DNA of 64,000 bases from CANJBX01 sp035556735 (GCA_035556735.1 DATMFF010000006.1:62001-126000); one strand, 5' to 3'; numbered from the stretch's first letter, positions 36,931 through 46,902 are shown. Numbers and translations are program-made. The notes: generated by a model not told the origin, from the sequence alone.

Positions 36931-37407
36931 ATGAAAAAACAACCGACCCACGCGAATTCCCAGGTCCGTATCCATGCGCGGGCTGCTGCGGCCGCGGTGC
37001 TCGTCGCACTCGCCGGTGGCGCGCTCGGGGGGTGCAAAGGGCTCACCCAGAGCTATCAGCGCGGCTATGTGCTGCCTGAGGGGGCGCTCGAGCAGATTCC
37101 GCTCGGCGCGTCGCAAGACCAGGTGCTGGTCGTCCTCGGTACCCCCTCCACGGTGGCGACCGTGAGCGGCGAAGTCTTCTACTACATTTCGCAGCGTACA
37201 GAGCAGACCTCGTTCCTGCCTCAGGAGGAAGTCAACCGCCGCGTCATCGCCGTCTATTTCGACAAGAACCGCAAGGTCGAACGTCTCGCCGACTATGGCA
37301 TGAAGGATGGCAAGGTATTCGACTTCATCAGCCGCACCACGGCATCCGGCGGCCAGGAACTCAACGTGCTCACCTACATGATACGCGCCGTCAAACTCAA
37401 TCCTTAG
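36931..37407 (+). CDS. bamE: outer membrane protein assembly factor BamE
   Basis: 158 residues from the Met at 36931. A lipoprotein signal ends in ALGGC (lipobox). The SmpA/OmlA domain contains LEQIPLGASQDQVLVVLGTPSTVATVSGEVFYYISQ and IAVYFDKNRKVERLADYG. It is a small subunit of the BAM complex that inserts outer-membrane barrels. Length is longer than in E. coli but usual for this order. Confidence 0.9.
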   Translation: MKKQPTHANSQVRIHARAAAAAVLVALAGGALGGCKGLTQSYQRGYVLPEGALEQIPLGASQDQVLVVLGTPSTVATVSGEVFYYISQRTEQTSFLPQEEVNRRVIAVYFDKNRKVERLADYGMKDGKVFDFISRTTASGGQELNVLTYMIRAVKLNP

Positions 37408-37435
37408 CGACAGGGCGTGTCCGGCGACGAATCAA

Positions 37436-37465
37436 AAGCCCCGCGGCGATGCCGCGGGGCTTCTT
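37436..37465. terminator. terminator between convergent bamE and hppA
   Basis: A perfect 12-base stem AAGCCCCGCGGC / GCCGCGGGGCTT with loop GAT. Short T-runs on either side (CTTCTT on the plus side; TTTT after AAGCCCC on the minus side) suit bidirectional termination. Confidence 0.8.
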
Positions 37466-37486
37466 GCTCGTGTGCTTCCGGGCGAA

Positions 37487-39637
37487 CTAGTGCGCCAGGA
37501 TCGCCAGCAGCAGCAGGGCTACGATGTTCGTGATCTTGATCATCGGGTTCACTGCGGGGCCGGCCGTGTCCTTGTAGGGATCGCCGACGGTGTCGCCGGT
37601 CACTGCCGCCTTGTGGGCGTCGGAACCCTTTCCGCCGTAGTGGCCGTCCTCGATGTACTTCTTCGCATTGTCCCATGCGCCGCCTCCCGAGGTCATCGAG
37701 ATTGCGACGAACAGGCCGGTGACGATCACACCGAGCAGCATCGCGCCAACAGCTGAGAACGCCGCCGACTTCGCCGCAGCCTTGGCCGCCGCATCTCCAC
37801 CGATGCCTCCGGCAATGACGTAGATGACGAAGTATACGACGATCGGCGATAGCACCGGCAGCAGCGAGGGGATGATCATTTCCTTGATCGCGGCCTTGGT
37901 GAGCATGTCGACAGCGCGGCCATAGTCGGGCTTGTCCTTGCCCTGCATGATGCCCGGCTTCTCGCGGAACTGACGACGCACTTCCTCCACAATGGCGCCG
38001 GCCGCGCGGCCGACCGCCGTCATGCCCATGGCGCCGAATAGGTACGGCAGCAGGCCGCCGAACAGCAGGCCGACAACCACGTAGGGATTGTTGAGCGAGA
38101 AGTTCAGTGTCACGCCCTGGAAGTAGCCGTAGGTCGATGAGTTCCGGATGAAGTACTCAAGGTCCTGATTGTAGGCAGCGAACAGCACCAGCGCGCCGAG
38201 ACCGGCGGAGCCGATCGCGTAGCCCTTGGTCACCGCTTTCGTGGTGTTCCCGACGGCGTCGAGTGCGTCGGTAGACTTGCGCACTTCCTTCGGCAGCCCC
38301 GACATCTCGGCGATCCCGCCGGCATTGTCGGTGACTGGACCGAACGCATCGAGCGCAACGATCATGCCGGCAAGAGCAAGCATGGTCGTCACCGCCACGG
38401 CGATGCCAAACAGTCCGGCGAGACCGTAGGTGATCAGAATGCCGGCGACGATCACGATCGTCGGCATCGCGGTCGACTCCAGCGAAATGGCGAGGCCCTG
38501 GATGATGTTGGTGCCATGGCCCGTCACGGAAGCGGCGGCGATCGACTTCACCGGGCGGAAGCCCGTGCCGGTGTAGTACTCGGTGATCCAGACAATGAGC
38601 CCGGTGACCACAAGACCCACGATTCCGCAGATGAACAGCGACATGCCGCTGTAGCCCACCCCCGCCAACGGGCCGAATCCGATGAGTTGATGCACGACCA
38701 AGCCGATGCCGATCAGCGACAGGATCGCTGTGGCGATCAGGCCTTTGTAGAGCGCGCCCATGATCGAGGGATTCTCGCCGCTCGACAGCTTCACGAAGAA
38801 GGTACCGACGATCGAGGTGATGATGCACACGCCGCCGATGGCGAGCGGCAACGTCATCATCGGCAACAGCAGGGCGCTCGAGCTGGCGAAGAAAATCGCC
38901 GCCAGAACCATGGTGGCCACAGCCGTCACCGCATAGGTTTCGAACAGGTCGGCAGCCATGCCGGCGCAGTCGCCGACGTTGTCGCCGACGTTGTCGGCGA
39001 TGGTCGCCGGGTTGCGCGGATCGTCTTCGGGGATTCCTGCCTCGACCTTGCCGACGAGGTCACCGCCTACGTCGGCACCCTTGGTAAAGATGCCGCCGCC
39101 AAGACGAGCGAAGATCGAGATCAGCGAAGCGCCAAAGCCCAGAGCCACCAGCGCGTCGATGACCGTACGCGAATTCGGCGCCATCCCCAGGCTGAAGACG
39201 AGAAAGCCGAAGTAAAGGGTCACGCCGAGGAGCGCGAGGCCGGCCACCAGCAGGCCAGTGATCGCGCCAGCCTTGAACGCGAGTTCAAGGCCGCCGGCGA
39301 GCGAGCCAATCGCCGCCTGCGCAGTGCGCACATTGGCGCGCACCGAAATGTTCATGCCGATGAAACCGGCTAAGCCGGACAGCACCGCGCCGATCGCGAA
39401 CCCCGCGGCGACCAACCAACCGAGGAAGTAGCCGACGATCAGGAAGATCACCAGACCGACGATACCGATGGTCATGTATTGGCGGCGCAGGTAGGCCTGC
39501 GCACCCTCGCGCACCGCGGCTGCGATTTCCTGCATGCGGGCGCTGCCGGCATCGGCTGCCATCACCGAAGCGGTTGCCCAAATGGCATAGACGATGGAGA
39601 GCGCGCCGCAGGCGACGATCAGCCATAGAGCTGTCAT
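37487..39637 (-). CDS. hppA: membrane-bound proton-pumping pyrophosphatase
   Basis: 716 residues, about 16 membrane segments. The active-site loop is FTKGADVGGDLVGKVEAGIPEDDPRNPATIADNVGDNVGDCAGMAADLFE. The cation-dependence signature GNTTKAVTKGYAIGSAGL carries Lys where K+-dependent enzymes have Ala, so this is the K+-insensitive H+-pumping type. It couples PPi hydrolysis to proton export from the cytoplasm. Monocistronic, convergent with bamE. Confidence 0.95.
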   Translation of the reverse strand: MTALWLIVACGALSIVYAIWATASVMAADAGSARMQEIAAAVREGAQAYLRRQYMTIGIVGLVIFLIVGYFLGWLVAAGFAIGAVLSGLAGFIGMNISVRANVRTAQAAIGSLAGGLELAFKAGAITGLLVAGLALLGVTLYFGFLVFSLGMAPNSRTVIDALVALGFGASLISIFARLGGGIFTKGADVGGDLVGKVEAGIPEDDPRNPATIADNVGDNVGDCAGMAADLFETYAVTAVATMVLAAIFFASSSALLLPMMTLPLAIGGVCIITSIVGTFFVKLSSGENPSIMGALYKGLIATAILSLIGIGLVVHQLIGFGPLAGVGYSGMSLFICGIVGLVVTGLIVWITEYYTGTGFRPVKSIAAASVTGHGTNIIQGLAISLESTAMPTIVIVAGILITYGLAGLFGIAVAVTTMLALAGMIVALDAFGPVTDNAGGIAEMSGLPKEVRKSTDALDAVGNTTKAVTKGYAIGSAGLGALVLFAAYNQDLEYFIRNSSTYGYFQGVTLNFSLNNPYVVVGLLFGGLLPYLFGAMGMTAVGRAAGAIVEEVRRQFREKPGIMQGKDKPDYGRAVDMLTKAAIKEMIIPSLLPVLSPIVVYFVIYVIAGGIGGDAAAKAAAKSAAFSAVGAMLLGVIVTGLFVAISMTSGGGAWDNAKKYIEDGHYGGKGSDAHKAAVTGDTVGDPYKDTAGPAVNPMIKITNIVALLLLAILAH

Positions 39638-39873
39638 GGAATAACCCTTTTCTGGATTGGACCGGCTGGCCGGTCAAAGTCTGCAAGCAACCCTGGAACG
39701 GCTGCCGCCGCCCCCGATCTTGCTGCTGCCCCAAATCGTGGCGGGTATAGCCAAAAAATACGCCTCAAGGCAACGCTTCGGACCCTTCGAGGGCGGCGCA
39801 GCCGCCTCCAACCAACAGGTGAATTGCTGAGCCGCCCCGCCCCGAGGGCGGGCCGCTTCCCCGGCCCGGGGCA

Positions 39874-41094
39874 TCATGCCGTCTTCGCCCGCCGACGGGC
39901 CGTCGCGCTCCAGACCAGCAGGCTTCCGGCCACGAATACGACGGGAAATACCACGGTATTGACCGCCCCCCAGCCGAAGTAGTGCAGCAGGCCGCCCGAC
40001 GAGAATGACCCGATCGCCATCGACCCGAAGACCAGGAAGTCGTTGAACGACTGGACCCGGTTTCGCTCGTTGGGCCGGTGGCACTCCGTGACCATGGTGG
40101 TCGCACCGATAAAGCCGAAGTTCCAGCCGACCCCGAGCAGGATCAATCCGAGCCAGAAGTGCCAGAGCGTGATTCCCGTGGTGCCAACGGCGGCGCTTGC
40201 CACCAGCAACAAAAGGCCGGCCGCGACGACGCGATCGACGCCGAAGCGCGAGATGAGAGCGCCTGTGAAGAAGCTCGGAACAAACATACCGAGCACGTGC
40301 CACTGGAGGCCAAGGGTGGCTTCGCCAACCGAATGACTGCACATGACCATGGCCAGCGGCGCGGCAGTCATGACCATGTTCATCATCGAATAGCTGGCGA
40401 CGCCGCATGCGACGGCGACGATGAAGCGCGGCTGCCGTGCAATCTCACCGAGCGAGCGCCCCTCCCCGCCCGGTTGCTTGCGTGGCGGCACCGGAATCCT
40501 CAGCAGCATCAGCGCGCCGGCGCTGACCAAAGCCAGCGCCGCCTGCGCCAGGAAGGTCATGGCGAAAAGATACGGCGGCAGCAGATCCTTGGTGAAAATT
40601 ACGAGCTGTGGCCCGACGATGCCCGACGCGATACCCCCGATCATCACCCAGGAGATCGCCTTCGGCCTGAATGTGTCGCTGGCGGTATCTGCGGCGGCAA
40701 AGCGATAGGCCACGTGAGCGGCTGCGTAAAGTCCACTGAAGAACGCGGCGACGTTGAAAACCAGGAATGAAGCGTGCATCACCGCCGTGTACGCAAGCAG
40801 TCCCGTGAGCACGCCCGCCACCGTCCCGATCTGGAAGGCGGCGCGGCGGCCAAAGCGACGCGCCAGCCAACCGAACGGCAAAGTGCCGAACCACAGGCCC
40901 AATACGTAGACGCTGATCGGGAGCGTAGCGAAGCTTCTCTCGGGCGCCAGCATGGCTCCGACGATGCCGCCGGTCGCCAGGATGACGGTATTGTTGCCCC
41001 CCGCGAGAGCCTGACACACCGCCAGCACGAGCGCGTTCCTGCGCGCGAGCCGGTCGTCGGGCTGCACGACTTGGGCGGGAGTGGTAGCGTCCAT
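39874..41094 (-). CDS. MFS transporter
   Basis: 406 residues with about 12 membrane helices. The MFS A motif is seen as GTLPFGWLARRFGRRAAFQIGT after TM2, and the second-half repeat as FFTGALISRFGVDRVVAAGL. VTECHRPNERNRVQSFNDFLVFGSM is typical of the YfmO/UhpC-unrelated group often labelled simply MFS. It follows the hydroxyacid oxidase gene on the same strand with a 67-base gap and might import that enzyme's substrate (inference). Confidence 0.85.
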   Translation of the reverse strand: MDATTPAQVVQPDDRLARRNALVLAVCQALAGGNNTVILATGGIVGAMLAPERSFATLPISVYVLGLWFGTLPFGWLARRFGRRAAFQIGTVAGVLTGLLAYTAVMHASFLVFNVAAFFSGLYAAAHVAYRFAAADTASDTFRPKAISWVMIGGIASGIVGPQLVIFTKDLLPPYLFAMTFLAQAALALVSAGALMLLRIPVPPRKQPGGEGRSLGEIARQPRFIVAVACGVASYSMMNMVMTAAPLAMVMCSHSVGEATLGLQWHVLGMFVPSFFTGALISRFGVDRVVAAGLLLLVASAAVGTTGITLWHFWLGLILLGVGWNFGFIGATTMVTECHRPNERNRVQSFNDFLVFGSMAIGSFSSGGLLHYFGWGAVNTVVFPVVFVAGSLLVWSATARRRAKTA

Positions 41095-41161
41095 CTGAGG
41101 TCCTGCGATTGGCGAACGTTAACGTTCCGCTGCCTCACTCGCCACCATGGCGCGTGGGCAG

Positions 41162-42430
41162 TCAGAAGGTCCAGCGGCCAGGATGGCGCAGTTCGATCTT
41201 GCGCGCGTCCTCGACGCTGTTGATACCGCACTGGCGCAGCGCGTCGCGGATTTCCTCCTTGAAGAGATCGATCACATAACCGGCCCCCTCGCCCCCCATA
41301 GCACCAAGGCCATACAAGAAGGCCTTGCCGGCAAACGCCGCCTTCGCACCGAGCGCCAGCGCGCGCACCACATCAAGACCGGTGCGCACACCGGAATCGA
41401 GCAGCACGGTCGCGCGCGAACCGACCGCCTGCACGATCGCGGGCAACACGTCGACCGAAGCCGGCAAGCCTTCGATCTGGCGCCCGCCATGATTGGAAAC
41501 CAGCACTCCGTCGCAGCCAAGCGACACGGCCTTCTCGGCGTCCTGCGGATGTTGGATGCCCTTGGCGATCAGTGGTCCCTTCCAGACGTCGCGATACCGC
41601 GCCACCTCTTCCCATGAGAAGGCACCTCCGCCCGCGTGATCCCTGTTGCTGTAGGCCGACAGTTTCTCAGCCGTCGGCTCACCCTCGACATAGGGCTTGT
41701 AGTTGGAGAAGCGCGCCAGCCCGTGCTCGGCGTATGCCATGAGCCAGGCCGGATGCGTGAGCACATCCCATACCGTATGCGCCTGCATGCGGAACGGCAG
41801 CACGAGTCCCTGCCGCACCTCGCGCGGACGCTTCGTGCGCAATGGCACGTCCATGGTAATCATCAAGACTTGCGCGCCAGCGGCCTGCGCGCGCCGAACA
41901 AGATCGAAGCCATCGGCATGATCGCGGTGCGGCATGCGGTAGAGTTGAAACCAAAGCATGTCCTCGGCGATCTCGGCGAGCTCTTCGACGGTCGAGCTTG
42001 CGACCGTTCCTGCCGTATAGGGGACGCGCGCTTTATTGGCAGCAGCCGCGAGATACTTTTCGGCACCAGGCCACACAACGCCGGGGAGTCCCATCGGGGC
42101 GATGCCGATCGGTGCCGCGTAGCGTCGCCCGAACAGCTCCGTCTCCATCGCGCAGATACCCTTGTCGATGCCGTAGCGGGGCATCAGTTCGATGGCGTCG
42201 AGAGCGGCTGCGTTGCGTGCGACACCCCCGTCGCGACCAGCGCCTCCGTCAGTGGCTTCGAAGCCGAATTGCGGAATGCGGCGCCGCGCGGCCTCGCGCA
42301 GGTAGAACACTGTGGGAAAGCGTCGACGCAGCTTGGCTTGGCGCTCCGGGCCCGGGACGGGCCGACTCATGGGCAGGGCATTGGGGACGGTGCCAGCCGC
42401 CGGCGGCACGATCTTGGTGCGGTCATCCAT
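41162..42430 (-). CDS. FMN-dependent alpha-hydroxy acid oxidase (lactate dehydrogenase/mandelate dehydrogenase type)
   Basis: 422 residues. The FMN-binding TIM barrel has PIGIAPMGLPGVVWPGAEKYLA, QLYRMPHRDHADGF, and the C-terminal block KGIQHPQDAEKAVSLGCDGVLVSNHGGRQIEG with the catalytic His in SNHGGRQ and LLDSGVRTGLDVVRALALGAKA. It oxidises an L-2-hydroxyacid (lactate, glycolate or mandelate class) to the 2-oxoacid. Length exceeds LldD by about 40 residues at the N-terminus. Substrate cannot be fixed from motifs alone. Confidence 0.9.
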   Translation of the reverse strand: MDDRTKIVPPAAGTVPNALPMSRPVPGPERQAKLRRRFPTVFYLREAARRRIPQFGFEATDGGAGRDGGVARNAAALDAIELMPRYGIDKGICAMETELFGRRYAAPIGIAPMGLPGVVWPGAEKYLAAAANKARVPYTAGTVASSTVEELAEIAEDMLWFQLYRMPHRDHADGFDLVRRAQAAGAQVLMITMDVPLRTKRPREVRQGLVLPFRMQAHTVWDVLTHPAWLMAYAEHGLARFSNYKPYVEGEPTAEKLSAYSNRDHAGGGAFSWEEVARYRDVWKGPLIAKGIQHPQDAEKAVSLGCDGVLVSNHGGRQIEGLPASVDVLPAIVQAVGSRATVLLDSGVRTGLDVVRALALGAKAAFAGKAFLYGLGAMGGEGAGYVIDLFKEEIRDALRQCGINSVEDARKIELRHPGRWTF

Positions 42431-42495
42431 GGACGTCTCCCACGCATGAGTTCGGCGATCCGGCGTTCTGGCGGCCGGGATGCAACCGAACCCTA

Positions 42496-43506
42496 TCAGA
42501 AATGGCTGAACGACCGCTGCGCGAATTTCAACGGCTGGTCATGCAGCAGAAATCGCGGCGCGCCCTTGCCTTCGATCACGACACCGATCTCGCTGAGCGC
42601 GACACCGGCCATCGAGGTCGCCGTCCGCATGTCGGGGAGATGTGCCGGAGGAACCGCGGCAACCACTTCAAAGTCGTCGCCGCCAGTCAGAATCCGTTCG
42701 ATCATGTCCGGCTCGGCGGCAAAGGCGGCGCGAGCGCCACTGGAGAGTGGCACCCGAGCTACCTGCACATCGGCCGATACGCCGGAGGCGCGGCACAACT
42801 TGCCGAGGTCGCCGGCCAGCCCGTCCGATACATCCATTGCGGCGCTAGCATGCGCGCGCACCACCTCGGCAATAGCGATGCGCGGTTCCGGCACGAGATA
42901 GCGGCGAGCGAGATGCCCGCAGTCCTCCGGCTGCAGCCGCCAGCGCGACGCGGCACCAGGGTCCTGGCGCAGGCACAGTCCCAAGGCGGCGTCGCCGATT
43001 GTTCCAGTCACCACGATACGGTCGCCCGGCCGCGCCCCGCTGCGCTTGACCATGGTGCCCTGCGGCAGCGTCCCGACCACGGCGATCGACACCATCACGG
43101 CGTCGGGCGAGCGCACAGTATCGCCTCCAAGCAAGGGACAATCGTAGCGATCGGCATCCGCCCCCAACCCCTGAGAAAAACGCTCGAGCCACCCTGCATC
43201 AGCGCTCTTGGGCAGCGCCAGCGACAGCAAGAAACCGAGCGGAACCGCGCCCTTTGAAGCGAGATCTGACAGGTTCACCCGCAACGCCTTTTGCGCCACG
43301 GTTTCCGGCGGATCATCGGGGAAAAAATGGATTCCACCCACAATGGCGTCGGCCTTGAGTACAAGATCCTGCCCCGCCGGGGGCGTGAGCGCCGCAGCAT
43401 CGTCAATCAACCCCAAGGCCGCCGGATGCTTCGCCAGTGGCTTGAAATAGCGCGCGATCAGGCGGTCTTCGCCGGATTCTTCAGCCGCATTGGTCATCAT
43501 CGGCAT
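42496..43506 (-). CDS. thiL: thiamine-monophosphate kinase
   Basis: 336 residues (Mets at 43506, 43500 and 43497 are possible starts). Metal/substrate motifs: GLIDDAAALTPPAG, LLGGDTVRS, VTGTIGDAALGL, AMDVSDGLAGDLGKL and LTGGDDFEVV. It phosphorylates thiamine monophosphate to the active cofactor thiamine diphosphate, used by the PDH E1 encoded earlier. Last gene of the rib-nusB-thiL operon, 30 bases after nusB. Confidence 0.93.
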   Translation of the reverse strand: MPMMTNAAEESGEDRLIARYFKPLAKHPAALGLIDDAAALTPPAGQDLVLKADAIVGGIHFFPDDPPETVAQKALRVNLSDLASKGAVPLGFLLSLALPKSADAGWLERFSQGLGADADRYDCPLLGGDTVRSPDAVMVSIAVVGTLPQGTMVKRSGARPGDRIVVTGTIGDAALGLCLRQDPGAASRWRLQPEDCGHLARRYLVPEPRIAIAEVVRAHASAAMDVSDGLAGDLGKLCRASGVSADVQVARVPLSSGARAAFAAEPDMIERILTGGDDFEVVAAVPPAHLPDMRTATSMAGVALSEIGVVIEGKGAPRFLLHDQPLKFAQRSFSHF

Positions 43507-43536
43507 CTTAGCCGCTTGTGAGCGGTGCGTCGCCAG

Positions 43537-44040
43537 TCAGCGGGGCTCACGCCCCAATTCCTCGGGCCGCAGCGTCCGGGCAAGGTGGTCGAGCACGGCA
43601 TTGACCATTCCCACCTCCTCGCGATCGACGAAGGCGTGGGCCACGTCGACGTATTCGGAAACCACTACCCGAACCGGGATATCCCGCTCGTGCTCAAGCT
43701 CGTAGGCACCAGCGCGCAGCACGGCCCGCAGGATGGCCTCGACGCGCTTGAGCGGCCAGCCGACGGCCAGCGCCGCATCGATGCGCGGATCGAGTTGGCG
43801 CTGTTCCGCCATGACGCCCCTGACCAGCTTGCGGAAAAACGCTGCCTCAGCCGGCAGGTATTGCTCCCCCTCGACCTCGCGGCCGATCCAGTGGCTTTCG
43901 AACTGCGCCAGGATCTCGTTGATGCCTGTGCCGGCGACATCCATCTGATAGAGCGCCTGCACGGCCGCGAGGCGGGCCGCGCTGCGCCGGTTGGCTTTCC
44001 GCTCGCCGCCCGGCGCGCGCTCCGTGGGCCGGCGCGTCAT
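43537..44040 (-). CDS. nusB: transcription antitermination factor NusB
   Basis: 167 residues. RRSAARLAAVQALYQMDVAGTGINEIL at the N-terminus and EAILRAVLRAGAYELEHERDIPVRVVVSEYVDVAHAFVDREEVGMVNAVLDHLAR at the C-terminus are NusB hallmarks. It joins NusE on the boxA RNA in rRNA antitermination. The ATG overlaps the ribH stop (ATGA). Confidence 0.95.
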   Translation of the reverse strand: MTRRPTERAPGGERKANRRSAARLAAVQALYQMDVAGTGINEILAQFESHWIGREVEGEQYLPAEAAFFRKLVRGVMAEQRQLDPRIDAALAVGWPLKRVEAILRAVLRAGAYELEHERDIPVRVVVSEYVDVAHAFVDREEVGMVNAVLDHLARTLRPEELGREPR

Positions 44041-44537
44041 CGCCGCGACCGGGTCACGCTGCGCTTGATGCGGATAAGTGCCAGCGCCGCGCGCGCGGCA
44101 CCACCACCTTTGTCTTCCTCGCTCGCGCGCGCGCGGGCCCAGGCCTGTGCGTCATCTTCGACGGTGAGGATGCCGTTGCCGATCGGCAATTGCAGCGTGA
44201 CGGAGAGATCGAGAATGGCGCGGGCGGATTCGATCGACACGATCTCATAGTGCATCGTCTCACCCCGGATCACGCAGCCGAGTGCAACGGCGCCTTCGTA
44301 GGGCTTGCGCGCACGCTTGGCCGCATCGGCCGCAATGGCGATCGCCGGCGCGATCTCCAGGGACCCCGGAACCGTGATGACGTCGTATGCGGTGCCGGCC
44401 TCTTCCAGCGCGCGCTTGGCGCCTTCGAGCAATGCATCCGCAATATCATCGTAAAAACGCGCTTCGACGATAAGGATGCGCGCGCCGGTCAGCGCGTTGT
44501 CGTCCTTCTTCGCCTTCGGTGGTCGTGGTTTGGCCAT
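44037..44537 (-). CDS. ribH: 6,7-dimethyl-8-ribityllumazine synthase
   Basis: 166 residues. Motifs: RILIVEARFYDDIADALLEGAKRALEEAG, VPGSLEIAPAI, ALGCVIRGETMHYEIVSIESARAI and IGNGILTVEDDAQAWARA. The usual catalytic His of the TxHxE segment corresponds here to GETMHYE. It condenses the ribitylamino-uracil with a 4-carbon phosphate before riboflavin synthase. Confidence 0.94.
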   Translation of the reverse strand: MAKPRPPKAKKDDNALTGARILIVEARFYDDIADALLEGAKRALEEAGTAYDVITVPGSLEIAPAIAIAADAAKRARKPYEGAVALGCVIRGETMHYEIVSIESARAILDLSVTLQLPIGNGILTVEDDAQAWARARASEEDKGGGAARAALALIRIKRSVTRSRR

Positions 44538-44596
44538 GTAAACTTCCGCTTGAGCGCGCTGTCAGTACAGGGCCAGGCCTCGCGCTGCAAGCGCGG

Positions 44597-45199
44597 TCAA
44601 CGCGCCTCGATCAGGCGGGCGGCATAGCGCGCCATCAAGTCGACTTCCAAATTCACCCGGCTGCCGACTTGCCAGGACCCGACAGTCGTTACCGTCAGGG
44701 TGTGCGGTATGATCAGGACCGTGAAGGCGTTGCCGTTAACCTCGTTCACCGTCAGCGATACTCCATCAAGCGCAACCGACCCTTTCGACGCAATGAAGCG
44801 CGCGAGCGCCGCCGGCGCACGCAGCGTGAATCGTGCCATGTCGGTCAGATCCTGACGCTCGATCACCTCGGCGATGCCGTCGACGTGGGCCGCGACGATA
44901 TGCCCGCCCAGTTCGTCGCCGATCCTGAGCGCCCGTTCGAGGTTCACACGCATGCCGGCCCGCCAGTCGCCCACCGTGGTGATGGCCAGTGTCTCGGCCG
45001 CGGCATCGACCGCAAACCACGTGCGATCCTCCTCACCGGCCGCAACGACGGTCATACACACGCCATTGCAGGCGATCGATGCGCCGTCGATGATCGAAGC
45101 GCGCGGATACGAACAGCCGATCTTCACCCGCTGCAGCCCCTGCGCCCGCGGCGTCACCGCCAGGATCTCGCCAACGTCAGACACGATTCCAGTGAACAT
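44597..45199 (-). CDS. ribE: riboflavin synthase, alpha subunit
   Basis: 200 residues in two similar halves. The start is MFTGIVSDVGEI. The first lumazine site is SIACNGVCMTV, the second SVALDGVSLTVNEV. It dismutates two lumazines to riboflavin. Its ATG overlaps the ribD stop (TGATG). Confidence 0.95.
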   Translation of the reverse strand: MFTGIVSDVGEILAVTPRAQGLQRVKIGCSYPRASIIDGASIACNGVCMTVVAAGEEDRTWFAVDAAAETLAITTVGDWRAGMRVNLERALRIGDELGGHIVAAHVDGIAEVIERQDLTDMARFTLRAPAALARFIASKGSVALDGVSLTVNEVNGNAFTVLIIPHTLTVTTVGSWQVGSRVNLEVDLMARYAARLIEAR

Positions 45200-46311
45200 C
45201 AGCCTCGCTCGAACATTTCCAGTCGGTCCTCACCGAGCATCTCGATAGCATGCGGCACGAACCCCGGCGACCGCGTCAGCGCGGTGAGCGGCAATCCCGC
45301 GAGCGCATCGATGCCTAGCCCAAGGCTCCTCGTTCCGTGCAGCAACGCCGCCTCGTCGATAAGATCCGCCCTGATCAGCGCTGCCGCCAGCGTCGGCCCG
45401 CCTTCAACCATCAGCCGGGTTATGCCGCGGTCGGCGAGCAGGCGGAGCGCCATCGTCAGATCAAGCCTGTCGTCAATTTCGCCGACCCGCAGAACTTCGG
45501 CGCCGTGCGCCCGAAGGGCCTGTTCGCTTGTGTCCGGCGCCGAGAGGCCCGCGATCACCCATAGCGGTGTTTCGCCGGCGGTGCGCACCAGTGCACTCTC
45601 CGTCGGCAGCCGCAAGTGGGTATCCAGCACGACTCGAACGGGGGAGAGCGCCAGCATCGCGGGCAGGCGGCAGGTCAGGAGCGGATCATCGGCCAGCGCA
45701 GTGCCAATCCCGATCATGATTGCGTCGTATTGCGCGCGCATAAGGTGCACGCGCTCGCGTGCGAGCTCGCCCGTCAACACGACCGGACGCCGCCCGGGGA
45801 GCCCCGCCTTTCCATCAGCCGACAACGCCAGTTTGAGCAGGACGTGCGGCCGTCCATCGCGCACCCGTCGAATGTGCCCAGCGTGCGCCCGGCGCGCCTC
45901 GTCGGCGCCAACGCCGACGTCCACCCTGACACCGGCGGCGCGCAGCCGGGCGTGCCCTTCGCCCGCGACCTTCGGGTTGGGGTCTTCGAGCGCCGAAACC
46001 ACGCGCGCCATCCGGGCAGCGATGATGGCATCCGAGCACGGCGGCGTCTTGCCGTGATGGGAGCACGGCTCGAGCGTCACGTACATGGTCGACCCGCCGG
46101 CGGCCGCCCCGGCGCGCAGCAGTGCGTCGGTTTCGGCGTGCGGGCGCCCGCCGGGCTGGGTCCAGCCGCGCCCCAGGATCACGGGCTTGCCGCCGTCCTC
46201 GCGCACAATCACCGCACCGACTGCCGGGTTGGGCCATGTCCGGCCCAGCCCGCGCCGCCCGAGTGTGAGCGCCAGACTCATGAAGCGCGCGTCGATGTCG
46301 GGCGGCAGCAT
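45199..46311 (-). CDS. ribD: bifunctional riboflavin deaminase/reductase RibD
   Basis: 370 residues from the Met at 46311 (MLPPDIDARFMSLAL); the frame to 46476 overlaps nrdR. The deaminase domain has the zinc site HAETDALLRAG and PCSHHGKTPPCSDAI. The C-terminal reductase domain has LKLALSADGKAG, YDAIMIGIGTALADDPLLTCRL and MVEGGPTLAAALI. It performs the second and third steps from the GTP-derived pyrimidine. Lies 37 bases after nrdR. Confidence 0.93.
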   Translation of the reverse strand: MLPPDIDARFMSLALTLGRRGLGRTWPNPAVGAVIVREDGGKPVILGRGWTQPGGRPHAETDALLRAGAAAGGSTMYVTLEPCSHHGKTPPCSDAIIAARMARVVSALEDPNPKVAGEGHARLRAAGVRVDVGVGADEARRAHAGHIRRVRDGRPHVLLKLALSADGKAGLPGRRPVVLTGELARERVHLMRAQYDAIMIGIGTALADDPLLTCRLPAMLALSPVRVVLDTHLRLPTESALVRTAGETPLWVIAGLSAPDTSEQALRAHGAEVLRVGEIDDRLDLTMALRLLADRGITRLMVEGGPTLAAALIRADLIDEAALLHGTRSLGLGIDALAGLPLTALTRSPGFVPHAIEMLGEDRLEMFERG

Positions 46312-46348
46312 GCAGGCGTTCACCGGGACGTATTCAAATTGGATTTGC

Positions 46349-46837
46349 TCACTTACGAACCGGCGCCGGCTTTGCGTCCCCCTCCTCCTCGCCCGACAGC
46401 TCACCAAGCACGGTCTCGAAGTCCTTGGCTTCTCTAAAATTGCGATAGACGGAGGCAAAGCGCACATAAGCGACATCGTCCAGGTCGCGCAGATGCGACA
46501 TCACCGTCTCGCCAATGGTCTCAGTCGTAACCTCATTCTCGCCGAGACTCTCCAGTTCGCGCACGATCTTGGAGATCGTTTGCTCGACCAAATCTGGGTC
46601 GACGTTACGCTTGCGTAGTGAGATTTCGACGGAGCGCGCGAGCTTGTCGCGGTCGAACGGGACGCGGCGTCCGTTGCGCTTGATCACGATCAGCTCGCGC
46701 AATTGCACGCGTTCAAACGTTGTGAAGCGGAAATTGCAGGCAAGGCACAGCCGACGGCGGCGGATCGCGGCGGAATCCTCCGTCGGCCGCGAGTCCTTTA
46801 CCTGCGTATCGAGGCTGCCGCAGCTCGGACAGCGCAT
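46349..46837 (-). CDS. nrdR: transcriptional repressor NrdR
   Basis: 162 residues. Zinc ribbon MRCPSCGS...CLACNFRFTTFER, followed by the ATP-cone (IVIKRNGRRVPFDRDKLARSVEISLRKR). It represses ribonucleotide reductase genes when dATP is bound. The nrdR - rib - nusB - thiL order behind glyA is the standard alphaproteobacterial arrangement. Confidence 0.95.
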   Translation of the reverse strand: MRCPSCGSLDTQVKDSRPTEDSAAIRRRRLCLACNFRFTTFERVQLRELIVIKRNGRRVPFDRDKLARSVEISLRKRNVDPDLVEQTISKIVRELESLGENEVTTETIGETVMSHLRDLDDVAYVRFASVYRNFREAKDFETVLGELSGEEEGDAKPAPVRK

Positions 46838-46902
46838 CCCTTCCCCCGTTGTTGCAGTGCGCGACTAGTCGGCCCCGCACGCCAGCCACTGAGCCTGTGC
46901 GA